From an uncultured Prevotella sp. (GTDB lineage: Bacteria; Bacteroidota; Bacteroidia; Bacteroidales; Bacteroidaceae), in assembly GCA_937906765.1 (NCBI GenBank), contig CALCUV010000147.1:1-25245 (forward strand): a stretch of 25,245 bases of DNA, read 5' to 3'. Made by a program: the position numbers and the translations under genes. The notes beneath the pieces are model-generated. The model saw only the letters and a list, made by a program, of their open reading frames with translations. It did not search any database and was not told the DNA's origin. This document shows, piece after piece, positions 1 to 7,515 of this stretch (position 1 is the stretch's first letter; the number at the start of each line of letters is the position of its first letter).

Positions 1-888
1 GTCCATAGAGAGCGCCTTGAAGGGAGCAAGCCCCTGGTCATGATACATGGCGAGGATGCCGTCAAACTTTGTGTAATGACCAGCTCCGAAGAACCCATCG
101 GCACTAAAGGGACCGAAAATGGGGAGTCCCTCTTCTTGGAGTTTCTGAATCACAGGAACAATGATTTCCTTGTCTTCGCTACCAATTGTTCCCTCATCGC
201 CATTGTGAGGATTGAGTCCGAGAACAGCGACACGCGGAGCTGCAAGCAGGTAGTCATGGCGAAGCACGTTGTAGAGTTGACGCGCCTTCTGCTCCACACT
301 TTCGGGAGTGATTGCAGCAGCAATATCCTTGATGGCAACGTGAGTAGTAACGAGGGCTACACGCATGTGCTCGTTGGTAAGAATCATCAACGATTCGCCG
401 CCAAAGTGAGACTGTAAATATTCGGTATGCCCAGGGAAATGGAACTTATCGCTCTGAATAGACGCCTTATTAATAGGTGCTGTTACGAGCACATCCACCT
501 TGCCCGCCTTTAAGTCGGCCACGGCGGCCTCAAGCGCAACGAGCGCTGCTTCGCCTGCATCAGCACTTGCGTGACCCAACGTTACGGCAATCTCACGGTC
601 GAAACAATTCACCACATTCAATTCACCCTCAACGGCATTCTTAGCATCATCAATGAGGTGAAAATTTGTGGTGCTCTCAATCGCCTTGCGGTGATAGGTA
701 GCCAATTTTGCCGAACCGTAAACCACGGGGATGCAAAGTTCAAAAATAGTGGGTTCTGAGAAAGTCTTAAAAATAAGTTCGTAGCCCACACCGTTGGTAT
801 CGCCATGTGTAATCGCCACGCGTATTTTCTTTCGCGAAGAAGGAACGTATTGCGTTTCCTCCGCTTCGTATGTTGTTTGTATATCCAT
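1..888 (-). CDS. pdxA: 4-hydroxythreonine-4-phosphate dehydrogenase PdxA, 3' end outside window
   Basis: PdxA oxidises 4-phosphooxy-L-threonine in the cytoplasm for pyridoxal 5'-phosphate synthesis. The frame opens with ATG at 888 and runs 296 codons off the window edge without a stop. Family signatures appear in order: an N-terminal ITHGDTNGVGYE segment, VTAPINKASI, FPGHTEYL with the first metal histidine, LNPHNGDEG with the second, and YHDQGLAPFK around residues 282-291, where H283 should be the third metal ligand. By comparison with family members about 60 residues are missing. The gene lies 119 bp downstream of rlmN on the same strand, with heptamer repeats in the gap. I see no clear promoter in that gap, so read-through from rlmN is likely. 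The family call is secure. Confidence 0.95.
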   Translation of the reverse strand, partial: MDIQTTYEAEETQYVPSSRKKIRVAITHGDTNGVGYELIFKTFSEPTIFELCIPVVYGSAKLATYHRKAIESTTNFHLIDDAKNAVEGELNVVNCFDREIAVTLGHASADAGEAALVALEAAVADLKAGKVDVLVTAPINKASIQSDKFHFPGHTEYLQSHFGGESLMILTNEHMRVALVTTHVAIKDIAAAITPESVEQKARQLYNVLRHDYLLAAPRVAVLGLNPHNGDEGTIGSEDKEIIVPVIQKLQEEGLPIFGPFSADGFFGAGHYTKFDGILAMYHDQGLAPFKALSMD

Positions 889-925
889 TATATATTGTGT
901 ATTAGTAGTAGACAAGTTTTTTGTA

Positions 926-974
926 GAGTACAGAGAACGGAGAACAGAGTACAGAGAACAGAGTACAGAGTACA
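926..974. repeat. Heptamer tandem array, seven copies of GAG(T/A)ACA
   Basis: Seven contiguous 7-bp units run from 926 to 974: GAGTACA, GAGAACG, GAGAACA, GAGTACA, GAGAACA, GAGTACA, GAGTACA. Only position 4 alternates T/A, apart from one final G. The array lies 38 bp upstream of the pdxA start codon, in the rlmN-pdxA gap. Copy-number change by slippage would move the distance between any upstream promoter and pdxA in 7-bp steps. That consequence is inference. Confidence 0.9.
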
Positions 975-993
975 ACTACCGTCCGGAGTGTCG

Positions 994-1021
994 TTCACCT
1001 TTCACCGTTAACCGTTTCCCT
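994..1021. repeat. Second, degenerate heptamer array overlapping the rlmN stop codon
   Basis: Four 7-bp units of another motif follow 19 bp after the first array: TTCACCT, TTCACCG, TTAACCG, TTTCCCT. The unit starting at 1008 contains the rlmN stop codon (TAA on the minus strand), so the last few RlmN residues are encoded inside the array. The units are more diverged than those at 926-974. Confidence 0.6.
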
Positions 1022-2072
1022 CTTTCTCCTCCTGCTGTTTCTTTGTGCTCAAAAGTCCGCAAGCCGCGAAAATATCTTGACCTCGCGAAGCGCGAATCGT
1101 TGTTGTCAAACCGTTGTTTGAGAGGTAATCTCTGAATTCCACCATCTTTTCTTCCGAAGCACCCTTAAAGGGTGTGTCAGGAATGGTGTGGAAACGAATA
1201 AGATTCACACGGCAGTCCAAATCTTTCAACAAATCCAATAAGGCTTGGGCATGTTTGCGCGAATCATTGAGTCCGCCGAAGACGATATACTCAAAAGTCA
1301 AGCGGCGCTGCTTGGGAGCAGAAGGGTCACGGGGATATTTACGGCAGAAGTCGTATCCCTTGAGAATTTCAACGACTGTCTCAATGGAAAGTGCTTTTTC
1401 GGCAGGCATGATTTCTGCACGGTCGGCAGGAATGGGGTGATGCAAACTCACGGCTAAACTACAGCGACTTTCGTCTAAGAAGCGCACGAGTCCCTTTGCC
1501 AGTCCGACGGTAGAAACCGTGATGCGCTTCGGACTCCATCCGTAGCCCCACGGAGCGGTCAACACCTCGGTGGCACGAAGCACGTTGTCAAGATTATCAA
1601 AAGGTTCTCCCTGCCCCATGAACACAATGTTGGTCAGCGTGTCTCGCTCGGGCAACGAATAGATTTGGTTCAAGATGTCGGCCGCACTCAAAGAAGCCGC
1701 GTAACCTTGGCGTCCAGTCATACAGAATTTGCATCCCATCTTACAACCTACCTGACAACTCACACAAAGCGTAGCGCGCTCGCCATCGGGAATATAAACC
1801 GTCTCAATATAATCCCCTTGCGCTGTGCGATAAAGGTATTTCACTGTTCCATCTATGGAACGCTGGGCATCAACTGGGGCGGAGCAACCCACACAATAGT
1901 CCTGCGACAAACGCTCACGAGCAACCTTTGAAAGGTTCGTCATTTGCGCAATGTCGCTCACCTTTTTATCGTAAAGCCATCCTGCAATTTGTTTTCCTGT
2001 AAAAGCAGGAAGTCCAAGACTGAGGGCAACGTCCTTTAGTTCATCCGTTGTAAGGCCGAGAAGTGATTGCAT
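1008..2072 (-). CDS. rlmN: Dual-specificity 23S rRNA/tRNA adenine-C2 methyltransferase RlmN
   Basis: RlmN is a cytoplasmic radical-SAM enzyme that methylates C2 of A2503 in 23S rRNA and A37 in some tRNAs. The 354 residues match the usual family length. The radical-SAM cluster cysteines are C110, C114 and C117 (GCKMGCKFC). The catalytic cysteine pair appears as C103 in TLCVSCQVGC and C338 in DIFAACGLLS. A GQGEPFDN segment (SAM binding) and VSTVGL also fit. The start MQSLLGLTTDELK is typical. The C-terminal tail (KKQQEEKEGNG) is charged and its end runs into the 994-1021 repeat. The gene follows a SPOR lipoprotein gene on the same strand, 143 bp away, and precedes pdxA. Confidence 0.97.
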   Translation of the reverse strand: MQSLLGLTTDELKDVALSLGLPAFTGKQIAGWLYDKKVSDIAQMTNLSKVARERLSQDYCVGCSAPVDAQRSIDGTVKYLYRTAQGDYIETVYIPDGERATLCVSCQVGCKMGCKFCMTGRQGYAASLSAADILNQIYSLPERDTLTNIVFMGQGEPFDNLDNVLRATEVLTAPWGYGWSPKRITVSTVGLAKGLVRFLDESRCSLAVSLHHPIPADRAEIMPAEKALSIETVVEILKGYDFCRKYPRDPSAPKQRRLTFEYIVFGGLNDSRKHAQALLDLLKDLDCRVNLIRFHTIPDTPFKGASEEKMVEFRDYLSNNGLTTTIRASRGQDIFAACGLLSTKKQQEEKEGNG

Positions 2073-2099
2073 AATTCTTTTTGTTAAAAACGAAAATAA

Positions 2100-2142
2100 G
2101 ATTAGGAACCAGGGAATACATCAAATGTCCTAATTCCTAATC
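2100..2142 (-). terminator. Possible terminator after the SPOR lipoprotein gene
   Basis: A 9-bp stem, GATTAGGAA at 2100-2108 paired with TTCCTAATC at 2134-2142, closes a 25-nt loop. On the minus strand it is followed by a T-rich run. A second stem upstream (GGAGTTC at 2151-2157 with GAACTCC at 2187-2193, nested AACAT/ATGTT) may belong to the same structure. The long loop makes this weaker than the other terminators here, and it could instead be a leader structure of rlmN. Confidence 0.4.
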
Positions 2143-2215
2143 TCATTAAGGGAGTTCCAACATGTGAATTGGGGTAAAATGTTACAGAACTCCTCAAACC
2201 CATTGGGAATTCTGT

Positions 2216-2722
2216 TTACTTCTTGTAAAGCAACCAAGCACCAGGATAATCACCCATCAATTGGTCACGAAGTTGTGCCGCAGAAGCCTTGTCAGCATAC
2301 GAAGCAGCAATCACACGATACCAACCTGTGTGACCATTGATAGTTTCGTTCGTACGGATAACGCGTGAAGAATAACCCTTCTGCTGCAACAAAGTCTTCA
2401 AACCTTCAGCATTTGCCTGAGTTTGGAAACTACCAACAACAACACTGAATTCCTTAAGTTGCTCACCGCTAACTACAGTGATTTCACCCTGAATCTGGCG
2501 TGTGCCACTAAGATCTACGGGAGTAACAGGTGCTGTCTGAGCAGGTGTAACGACAGTTGTGGTTGTTTGAGCGGGAGTTACAACTACGGCCTTGTTTTGT
2601 TCAACCGCTGTTTGCTGACTCTTGGCATCTTCATACATCTTGCGATACATGTCTTCCTTAGACTTACAAGAAGTCATCACTACTGCGCCAACGGCAATTG
2701 CTAAAAGTGCAAATTTCTTCAT
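2216..2722 (-). CDS. SPOR-domain lipoprotein
   Basis: A 168-residue envelope protein. Residues 1-18 form a lipoprotein signal with the lipidated cysteine at C19 (VVMTSC). Residues 20-90 are a polar linker rich in Gln, Thr, Val and Pro, with a repeated VVTPAQT motif. Residues about 92-168 form a SPOR domain (FSVVVGSF at its start, WYRVIAASY in the middle), a fold that binds denuded septal peptidoglycan. A role at the division site or in cell-wall remodelling is therefore likely, but the exact partner cannot be read from sequence. It is the first gene of the minus-strand run with rlmN and pdxA. Confidence 0.88.
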   Translation of the reverse strand: MKKFALLAIAVGAVVMTSCKSKEDMYRKMYEDAKSQQTAVEQNKAVVVTPAQTTTTVVTPAQTAPVTPVDLSGTRQIQGEITVVSGEQLKEFSVVVGSFQTQANAEGLKTLLQQKGYSSRVIRTNETINGHTGWYRVIAASYADKASAAQLRDQLMGDYPGAWLLYKK

Positions 2723-2795
2723 TTTTATAGGTGTAATAAATTAATAAATTCTATTCTCAGGAAGTAAAATCTCCCTTTGTTAAGCAAATTCTACG

Positions 2796-2803
2796 CAAAT
2801 TTA
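2796..2803 (-). promoter_or_regulatory. Candidate -7 box for the SPOR lipoprotein gene
   Basis: On the minus strand this reads TAAATTTG, an exact match to the Bacteroidetes TAnnTTTG box, about 75 bp upstream of the ATG at 2722. No TTTG-like -33 box stands at the expected 19-21 bp, so support is partial. Confidence 0.35.
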
Positions 2804-2920
2804 CAATCTCTAACTTGAATAGCATTCATAATTACCGTAAAAAATCCACAAACTTGGTTAAAAACTTTGCCAACACCGAAAATTCTACATTATTTAAGAG
2901 TCCACAGAGAAAATCTCCCA

Positions 2921-2928
2921 TACATTTG
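2921..2928 (+). promoter_or_regulatory. Candidate -7 box for the YtxH-like gene
   Basis: TACATTTG matches TAnnTTTG exactly and lies 52 bp upstream of the ATG at 2980, a normal leader length. The -33 element is not recognisable at 19-21 bp. Confidence 0.45.
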
Positions 2929-2979
2929 CACCGTAGTTAGAACGCTACAAAAGTATTAACCTTAAACAAAAACTAAACT

Positions 2980-3189
2980 ATGAAAGGACTCGGACTAATT
3001 GCTGCATTTGTTGGTGGCGCAGCCATCGGCGCAGCTACGGGAATCTTGTTTGCTCCCGACAAGGGCGAACACACACGTCACAAAATTTGTCAAGCGCTCC
3101 GCAAGAGAGGCATCCAGTTGAAGGACTGCGAAATGAACAAACTTGTTGACGACATCACAGAAAGCACCAGTGCGGCGAGAACATCTTAG
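2980..3189 (+). CDS. YtxH-like small membrane protein
   Basis: A 69-residue protein with a glycine/alanine-rich hydrophobic N-terminus (residues about 4-24, GAAIGAATGILFAPDKG). That is the signature of YtxH/GvpP-like proteins, in which the APDKG turn follows a single membrane segment. The rest is a short charged helix. These proteins are linked in other bacteria to general stress and envelope stability, but no biochemical activity is established. A strong terminator follows at 3207, so it is probably monocistronic. The next gene encodes a holin-family membrane protein, a pairing often seen in Bacteroidetes. Confidence 0.8.
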   Translation: MKGLGLIAAFVGGAAIGAATGILFAPDKGEHTRHKICQALRKRGIQLKDCEMNKLVDDITESTSAARTS

Positions 3190-3206
3190 TGCCTCATGAG
3201 CGTGCG

Positions 3207-3252
3207 GTGGGTGTGTCTAAATGCAACTTTTAGGCACACCCACTTTTGTTTT
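3207..3252 (+). terminator. Rho-independent terminator after the YtxH-like gene
   Basis: A 15-bp stem pairs 3207-3221 (GTGGGTGTGTCTAAA) with 3229-3243 (TTTAGGCACACCCAC), with one G-U pair and a 7-nt loop. TTTTGTTTTT follows directly. Confidence 0.9.
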
Positions 3253-3371
3253 TCACGACACACTTATTGCTACATGATTTTGAAAAGAAGTCACCCGCCC
3301 AAAAAACTCTTCTACCCCCGCATGTTCCCATCTCTCCTTTATTTCACCTTCACACATAATAACGAAAAGTC

Positions 3372-3950
3372 ATGACTCACCATACTGCTGAAACTGAACT
3401 TGTTCACGCACTTTACGCCACCCTTAAGGAACGCACTGGCTTACACCTGCAAGCACTGCGCCTTGACTGCGCCAGCAAACTCTCCTCGCTCTTAGCAAAC
3501 CTCATTCTGAGCATTATCTGTCTGCACCTTTTCACGGCTCTACTTATTTTCCTTACATTCCAATATGCTTATTTTCTCGCAACACTCTTTGGGAGTCTCC
3601 CTCTCGCCATCTTTATAGTGATAGCAACTTATGCCGTTCTCATTTTCATACTCTTCATAAATCGTAAGCGCTGGATTCTTTACCCCATCACTCGTTGCCT
3701 GCTCCACATGTTTGACATGAAAACGGAAGCAAGTGCTGAAACACCCCTTCAAACTATTGAACGACAGCGAGAGTCATTGAAAGTGCAACTTGCAACCAAC
3801 CAAGAGGTCCTCGTAAAAAACTTCAACGAATTCATTTCACCCACCCCACCCGCTTCACCCTTTGAAAAGTTGGGCACATTCCTAAATTGGGGCAGTCATC
3901 TTATCAAAGGCATAAAAATGGGGTATAATTTCATTAAAAACAGACAATAA
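3372..3950 (+). CDS. Phage-holin-family (DUF1469-like) inner membrane protein
   Basis: A 192-residue protein. Residues 1-40 form an amphipathic helix. Two membrane segments follow at about 42-63 and 77-97, joined by a short loop, in the arrangement of the DUF1469/putative holin III family. The remaining ~95 residues are cytoplasmic: a charged helix (TIERQRESLKVQLATNQEVL) and a tail ending LGTFLNWGSHLIKGIKMGYN. In other Bacteroidetes this tail-like part is often a separate small protein, so a fusion is possible. The family is not a true phage lysis gene in this setting, since no phage genes are nearby. Its position beside a YtxH-like gene suggests an envelope role. Function is unknown. Confidence 0.7.
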   Translation: MTHHTAETELVHALYATLKERTGLHLQALRLDCASKLSSLLANLILSIICLHLFTALLIFLTFQYAYFLATLFGSLPLAIFIVIATYAVLIFILFINRKRWILYPITRCLLHMFDMKTEASAETPLQTIERQRESLKVQLATNQEVLVKNFNEFISPTPPASPFEKLGTFLNWGSHLIKGIKMGYNFIKNRQ

Positions 3951-3984
3951 ACGATCACTAAGACGCACTAAAAGAGGTTGTAAA

Positions 3985-4016
3985 CTTGGTCATATAAAAA
4001 ATAAATAGTAATTTTG
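3985..4016 (+). promoter_or_regulatory. Bacteroidetes-type promoter of rpsP
   Basis: The -33 box CTTG (3985-3988) and the -7 box TAATTTTG (4009-4016) are separated by 20 bp, a near-perfect fit to TTTG-N19/21-TAnnTTTG. Transcription should start near 4022, leaving a leader of roughly 50 nt. Confidence 0.8.
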
Positions 4017-4021
4017 CACCC

Positions 4022-4040
4022 GCTATCACGAGATGGTAGC
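4022..4040 (+). promoter_or_regulatory. Leader hairpin at the 5' end of the rpsP transcript
   Basis: GCTATCA (4022-4028) pairs with TGGTAGC (4034-4040) around a 5-nt loop, with one G-U pair. The hairpin begins almost exactly at the predicted transcription start. It could be an autoregulatory S16 leader like those described for flavobacteria, or simply a 5' stabilising hairpin. The sequence cannot decide between these. Confidence 0.4.
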
Positions 4041-4074
4041 ATTTAATTCAAACCTATAAAAACTATTTATTACA

Positions 4075-4605
4075 ATGGCAACTAAGATTAGATTGCAGCG
4101 TCACGGCCGTAAGGGTTATGCTTTCTACAGCATCGTGATCGCAGACGTAAGAGCTCCACGCGATGGTAAGTTTACTGAAAAGATTGGTACTTACAACCCC
4201 AACACCAATCCCGCTACAGTAGATTTGAATTTTGAACGTGCCCTCCACTGGGTAGAATGCGGTGCACAGCCCACAGACACTGTACGCAACATTCTTTCTG
4301 AAGAAGGCGTTCTCCTCATGAAGCACCTTAAGGGTGGCGTTCGTAAGGGTGCATTCGACGAAGCTGCTGCTCAGGCTAAGTTTGAAGCTTGGAAGCAGGA
4401 AAAGACTGCTAAGGCTGCTAAGGCTGCAGATAAGACTGCTGCTGAAAAGAAGGCTGCGGCTGCTGCTCGTCTCGAAGCAGAAAAGGAAGTTAACAAGAAG
4501 ATTGCAGAAAAGGTTGCAGAAAAGAAGGCTGCTGCCGCTGCTGCAAAGGCTGAAGCAGAAGCTGCTGCTACAGAAGAAGCTCCCGCAGAAGAAACTGCTG
4601 AATAA
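4075..4605 (+). CDS. rpsP: 30S ribosomal protein S16 with long Ala/Lys/Glu C-terminal extension
   Basis: S16 binds the 5' and central domains of 16S rRNA during 30S assembly. The core is unmistakable from the start: [20 protein letters not shown], then [14 protein letters not shown], ending around residue 85 ([13 protein letters not shown]). Usual bacterial S16 proteins have about 80-90 residues; this one has 176. The extra ~90 residues are almost only Ala, Lys and Glu and should form a long charged helix or remain disordered. Extended S16 proteins are known in Bacteroidetes. The gene has its own promoter at 3985 and terminator at 4633. It stands apart from rimM and trmD, with which rpsP is often linked elsewhere. 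Confidence 0.97.
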   Translation: MATKIRLQRHGRKGYAFYSIVIADVRAPRDGKFTEKIGTYNPNTNPATVDLNFERALHWVECGAQPTDTVRNILSEEGVLLMKHLKGGVRKGAFDEAAAQAKFEAWKQEKTAKAAKAADKTAAEKKAAAAARLEAEKEVNKKIAEKVAEKKAAAAAAKAEAEAAATEEAPAEETAE

Positions 4606-4632
4606 TATTAGCACACTTCCACACAAAACAAC

Positions 4633-4676
4633 AACGTGTCCATTCGTTCGTATGAACCAATGGACACGTTTTCTAT
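4633..4676 (+). terminator. rpsP terminator
   Basis: A perfect 12-bp stem pairs AACGTGTCCATT (4633-4644) with AATGGACACGTT (4659-4670). A further 4-bp stem in the loop (GTTC/GAAC) lies beyond a single C-C mismatch. TTTTCTATTTTT follows. Confidence 0.9.
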
Positions 4677-4930
4677 TTTTAAGAATAACGGGAACGAGAA
4701 TACATCAAAACAGTCCTCACAACATCTCGAATAAGACAAACAATAAGTGATCCTCAAAACCTTATAAGTAACCATCGGCACGGAATAAGTAGTTTTATTT
4801 TTCGAGCAACCAAGAAATTTAACAATTTGACTACAAGTTGATAGGTTAATTCTTGACTTATACGTAATTCCTCTCACTTTTTAAACTTTATTGAGGAATT
4901 CAAAAGGTTGCGATGACTTCTATAGAACCA
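4677..4930. other. Gene-free AT-rich spacer
   Basis: This part of the 391-bp gap between rpsP and the convergent gene ending at 4997 holds no credible reading frame. The open frame across it on the minus strand encodes a cysteine-rich, low-complexity sequence unlike any protein I know. The only structure I see is a weak stem, AATTCCTC at 4866-4873 with GAGGAATT at 4893-4900. Confidence 0.6.
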
Positions 4931-4984
4931 AAAGAAGGACACGAATTCCCCACTGATATCAGTGAGAAATTCATGTCCTTCTTT
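4931..4984 (-). terminator. Terminator of the CarboxypepD_reg-like gene
   Basis: A 17-bp arm at 4931-4947 pairs with 4968-4984, with one non-Watson-Crick position that is G-U on the minus-strand RNA. Between the arms lies a 14-bp perfect palindrome, CACTGATATCAGTG (4951-4964). The minus-strand transcript leaves the hairpin into CTTCTTTTGG. The T-run on the other side makes it usable in both directions. Confidence 0.85.
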
Positions 4985-4996
4985 TTCGAGACGCTA

Positions 4997-6082
4997 CTAT
5001 TTCTGATTAGCACGCTGAATCAACAGTTGGGTTGCCTCGCTCAACTGGGGCACGGTAGCAGGTATTTCGAAGGGCACTTTAAGATTTTTTGCCTTGTACT
5101 CTTCTTTCGCTTGTTCCTTTGAGATGTATTCACGCGAAACAACGTAGTATTCTATTGAGAAATTAATCTTAACGGGAACATCGGAATTCACCATCTGGCG
5201 AAGAAGTTTCCCCTTACCAAGCACTTCCATAACCACACCTGCCTGAATCAGATCCTTGGGTTGGTAAACCGAGGCATCATTGGCTTTATAAACATGAGTC
5301 ATGTAGGCTTGCACAGCTTCCATTGACAGTCCTATCATGCGCAATAGCCAAGGCATATTAACGGCATGGTCCTTCTCATTCGCTAAACCGTCTTTATACT
5401 CCGTAAAGGTGTGCTCATTCTGCTTTCTGCTATGCAAAATGCCCGATTTGCCCTTCTCCTCATACACTTTGTTCACGCCCATTTGTCCTTTAAATGACTC
5501 GCTGGCATCTATCTCCTCGGTGTCAATCAAACCCAAAACCACCTTTGTGTCGGGTTTGCGGCTCACCGCAATACTATCACGGTTGTCTATCTGATAATAC
5601 TTATAACTACGCGTATTGCGGTAGCGCAGATCGTTATTTTTAAACTTCACCTTCTTCGAAGCGGGCACGTAGCGGTCGCACATGTGTTCAAGGAAGTGAG
5701 TGATGGTGTCAGTTGCGGAACTTATAGTGAAGTATTCGCGTACGTAAAACGTCTGCTTCATCACCTCGCGCGATGCCGAAACTACAGCCTCATCAAGTTC
5801 GTAAATCATAGGAACCATCTGAAGCACTGTGTCCTTCGGTTGTCCCACAACAAGATTTTCATAACCAATACAACGAATCGTAATGGGGTAATCTGAATCG
5901 GGGATATCAGAGAAGTCACCCTCGCTCGACGTAAACCCAACAACATTGCCTTGAGCATCAAAAATAGTTGCCGATGAGACGGGCGTTTCATCCATCACAT
6001 CCACCACACGGCGCTGTGCTTCAGCTATATTCCAGCAGAGCAAACCGCCTAAAATCAATATAAAAAATCGTTTCATAATCAA
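4997..6082 (-). CDS. Secreted CarboxypepD_reg-like domain protein
   Basis: A 361-residue exported protein. The start is MIMKRFF; the second Met (6076) is equally possible. A signal peptide ends near AEAQ. Residues about 22-100 form a carboxypeptidase-regulatory-like beta-sandwich, with phrases typical of the N-terminal module of TonB-dependent receptors: SATIFDAQGNVVGFTSSEGDF, ITIRCIGYE and ELDEAVVSA. No plug or beta-barrel follows. The remaining ~260 residues are a hydrophilic domain with many Tyr and Lys that I do not recognise. The protein is thus a stand-alone periplasmic or surface protein of unknown function. It begins 25 bp after the DUF3667 gene, so the two are almost certainly co-transcribed. 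Confidence 0.75.
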   Translation of the reverse strand: MIMKRFFILILGGLLCWNIAEAQRRVVDVMDETPVSSATIFDAQGNVVGFTSSEGDFSDIPDSDYPITIRCIGYENLVVGQPKDTVLQMVPMIYELDEAVVSASREVMKQTFYVREYFTISSATDTITHFLEHMCDRYVPASKKVKFKNNDLRYRNTRSYKYYQIDNRDSIAVSRKPDTKVVLGLIDTEEIDASESFKGQMGVNKVYEEKGKSGILHSRKQNEHTFTEYKDGLANEKDHAVNMPWLLRMIGLSMEAVQAYMTHVYKANDASVYQPKDLIQAGVVMEVLGKGKLLRQMVNSDVPVKINFSIEYYVVSREYISKEQAKEEYKAKNLKVPFEIPATVPQLSEATQLLIQRANQK

Positions 6083-6107
6083 TCTGAATAGTTAAGTTAA
6101 GAGGGCA

Positions 6108-7217
6108 TCACGCCTGCTGGACAGCCACAATGATGATTGCCACGAAGCACATCACCACGAATATCAAGAAGAGGATGAAGAAGTAGTTGAGGTTTACCAA
6201 AATGGACTTCACCACCGCCTTCCACCACGACGTCACGCCATAAACACGGCGGAAGGTCAGCGTGAGATAAGCGCAAGAACCCAAGTGTAAGCCCCATAGG
6301 AGCACATCAGCGGGAGGAGCTACCGTGAGGTAGAGGAGGTAAATAATGATGAAGAACAGTTCGAGAATCGCCGTGTAGTGGAGGGCGAAGACGAAGTGGT
6401 GGATGTTGGGGCGCTTGTCCTTGCGTTGCACAAGGTGCAAAGAAAGGGCTACGAAGGGCGCAGTAAACAACACCATCATGGGGAAATACTTCGTGCACAT
6501 CTTCACCAGCTGCCCCCAAACGGAAGTCATCAGGGCAACATCCTCATTTTCCGTCACCGTCTCCTTGTTAAATTGATAAGTGCCATCAGTTTTACTAACC
6601 AATACTCCTTCATCAATAAGCACGCGGGGCACTACAGCCTTCCACTGATCAAGCCCTTGATGCTTTGTATCCTCAAGCGTTTCAAGGTTGGTAACATACG
6701 TAGCATATTCCTCACAAATCGCCAATGGAGCGTGCAACACGATGGTGTCACGCGGACTTGTCTTTAGTTTCTCAGCATTTGCCTCGTCTTCAACATACGT
6801 TTTCATTTGAAAAGCTGGCGCAAACAAATCATGCTTCGCAAGGTCCTCCGCCGAATGAGTCAATTTATCGGGACTTGAAAAGAACACGAACATCGTGATG
6901 AACACGAAAAGCAAAAACATGTTGAGTTTGATGGGGTGTTCCTGAGAGTGGTGCTTACCCTCGAAATAGTCATTCGTCAGTTGCCCGGGTTTCAGCACCA
7001 AGAGTTTGAGTGTGCGGAAGAAACGGGGGTCCCACACGAACGTATGGTTGATATACACCATGATAAACTTCCAGATGCTGGGCACCTTTCCTATAGCCTC
7101 CTGACCGCAGGCATAGCAATATTTACCCTTCAACTCTGCACCGCAATTCAAGCACTTTTCATAGGGAGCATTCACGGTTTTAAGTTCCTCAGAACTCTTC
7201 TTTTTCTTCTTAACCAT
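6108..7217 (-). CDS. DUF3667 zinc-ribbon membrane protein
   Basis: A 369-residue inner membrane protein. After a lysine-rich start, a zinc ribbon uses C22, C25, C34 and C37 (CLNCGAELKGKYCYACGQ). A conserved block follows (residues about 46-95, including WDPRFFRTLKLLVLKPGQ and YFEGKHH), the hallmark of DUF3667. A membrane segment at about 98-114 precedes a ~130-residue soluble loop. Four more hydrophobic segments fill the C-terminus. No function is established for the family. It leads a two-gene unit with the secreted protein 25 bp downstream. The joint arrangement suggests an envelope task, which is inference. Confidence 0.82.
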   Translation of the reverse strand: MVKKKKKSSEELKTVNAPYEKCLNCGAELKGKYCYACGQEAIGKVPSIWKFIMVYINHTFVWDPRFFRTLKLLVLKPGQLTNDYFEGKHHSQEHPIKLNMFLLFVFITMFVFFSSPDKLTHSAEDLAKHDLFAPAFQMKTYVEDEANAEKLKTSPRDTIVLHAPLAICEEYATYVTNLETLEDTKHQGLDQWKAVVPRVLIDEGVLVSKTDGTYQFNKETVTENEDVALMTSVWGQLVKMCTKYFPMMVLFTAPFVALSLHLVQRKDKRPNIHHFVFALHYTAILELFFIIIYLLYLTVAPPADVLLWGLHLGSCAYLTLTFRRVYGVTSWWKAVVKSILVNLNYFFILFLIFVVMCFVAIIIVAVQQA

Positions 7218-7273
7218 TCTTTATTTTGTGTTGAGTTTGGTGATTCTTAAAATATTATATCACTTTAAGCATG

Positions 7274-7281
7274 CAAAATTA
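7274..7281 (-). promoter_or_regulatory. Candidate -7 box for the DUF3667 operon
   Basis: On the minus strand this reads TAATTTTG, an exact TAnnTTTG match, 57 bp upstream of the ATG at 7217. No good -33 box is seen at 19-21 bp. Confidence 0.4.
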
Positions 7282-7450
7282 CGTTAATCGGCTCATTGCG
7301 CCAGGGAATTTACGGCTTTTGAACCTCAAAATGACTGAAATCCATGAATATATCCCTGCATCAACTCATCAACACACAGTCATCAAAACAACACTATCTT
7401 TTCATTAACAAACTTTTACGCTCTTTTTCTTATGTCTAAAAATTGACAAA

Positions 7451-7483
7451 AGAACAGAGGGGCAAAATCCCCCCCTTGGTTCT
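7451..7483 (-). terminator. Terminator of the TRL-like lipoprotein gene
   Basis: Two stacked stems, AGAAC/GTTCT (7451-7455 with 7479-7483) and AGGGG/CCCCT (7458-7462 with 7472-7476), are separated by a small internal loop. The minus-strand transcript exits into TTTTGTC. It lies 33 bp past the stop of the gene ending at 7516. Confidence 0.7.
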
Positions 7484-7515
7484 TAAGTCTTAAAAGCAGA
7501 ACTTGCGTTTAATGA

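Noticed and set aside
926..1021. CRISPR-like array
   Set aside because: Units are contiguous 7-mers with no spacers, and no cas genes are present.
2100..2193. Riboswitch ahead of rlmN
   Set aside because: Only short stems with long loops are visible and no known aptamer core could be recognised; a terminator of the preceding gene is simpler.
3372..3950. Prophage remnant, suggested by the holin-family protein
   Set aside because: No other phage gene is near. This holin-like family occurs widely as a chromosomal membrane protein beside YtxH-like genes.
4334..4750. Arg/Leu-rich frame over the end of rpsP
   Set aside because: It is a frame-shifted reading of the Ala/Lys/Glu tail of S16, with composition forced by those codons.
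4608..4877. 89-codon minus-strand frame in the gap after rpsP
   Set aside because: Its sequence is low in complexity and cysteine-rich, and it runs through the rpsP terminator hairpin. No family resemblance.
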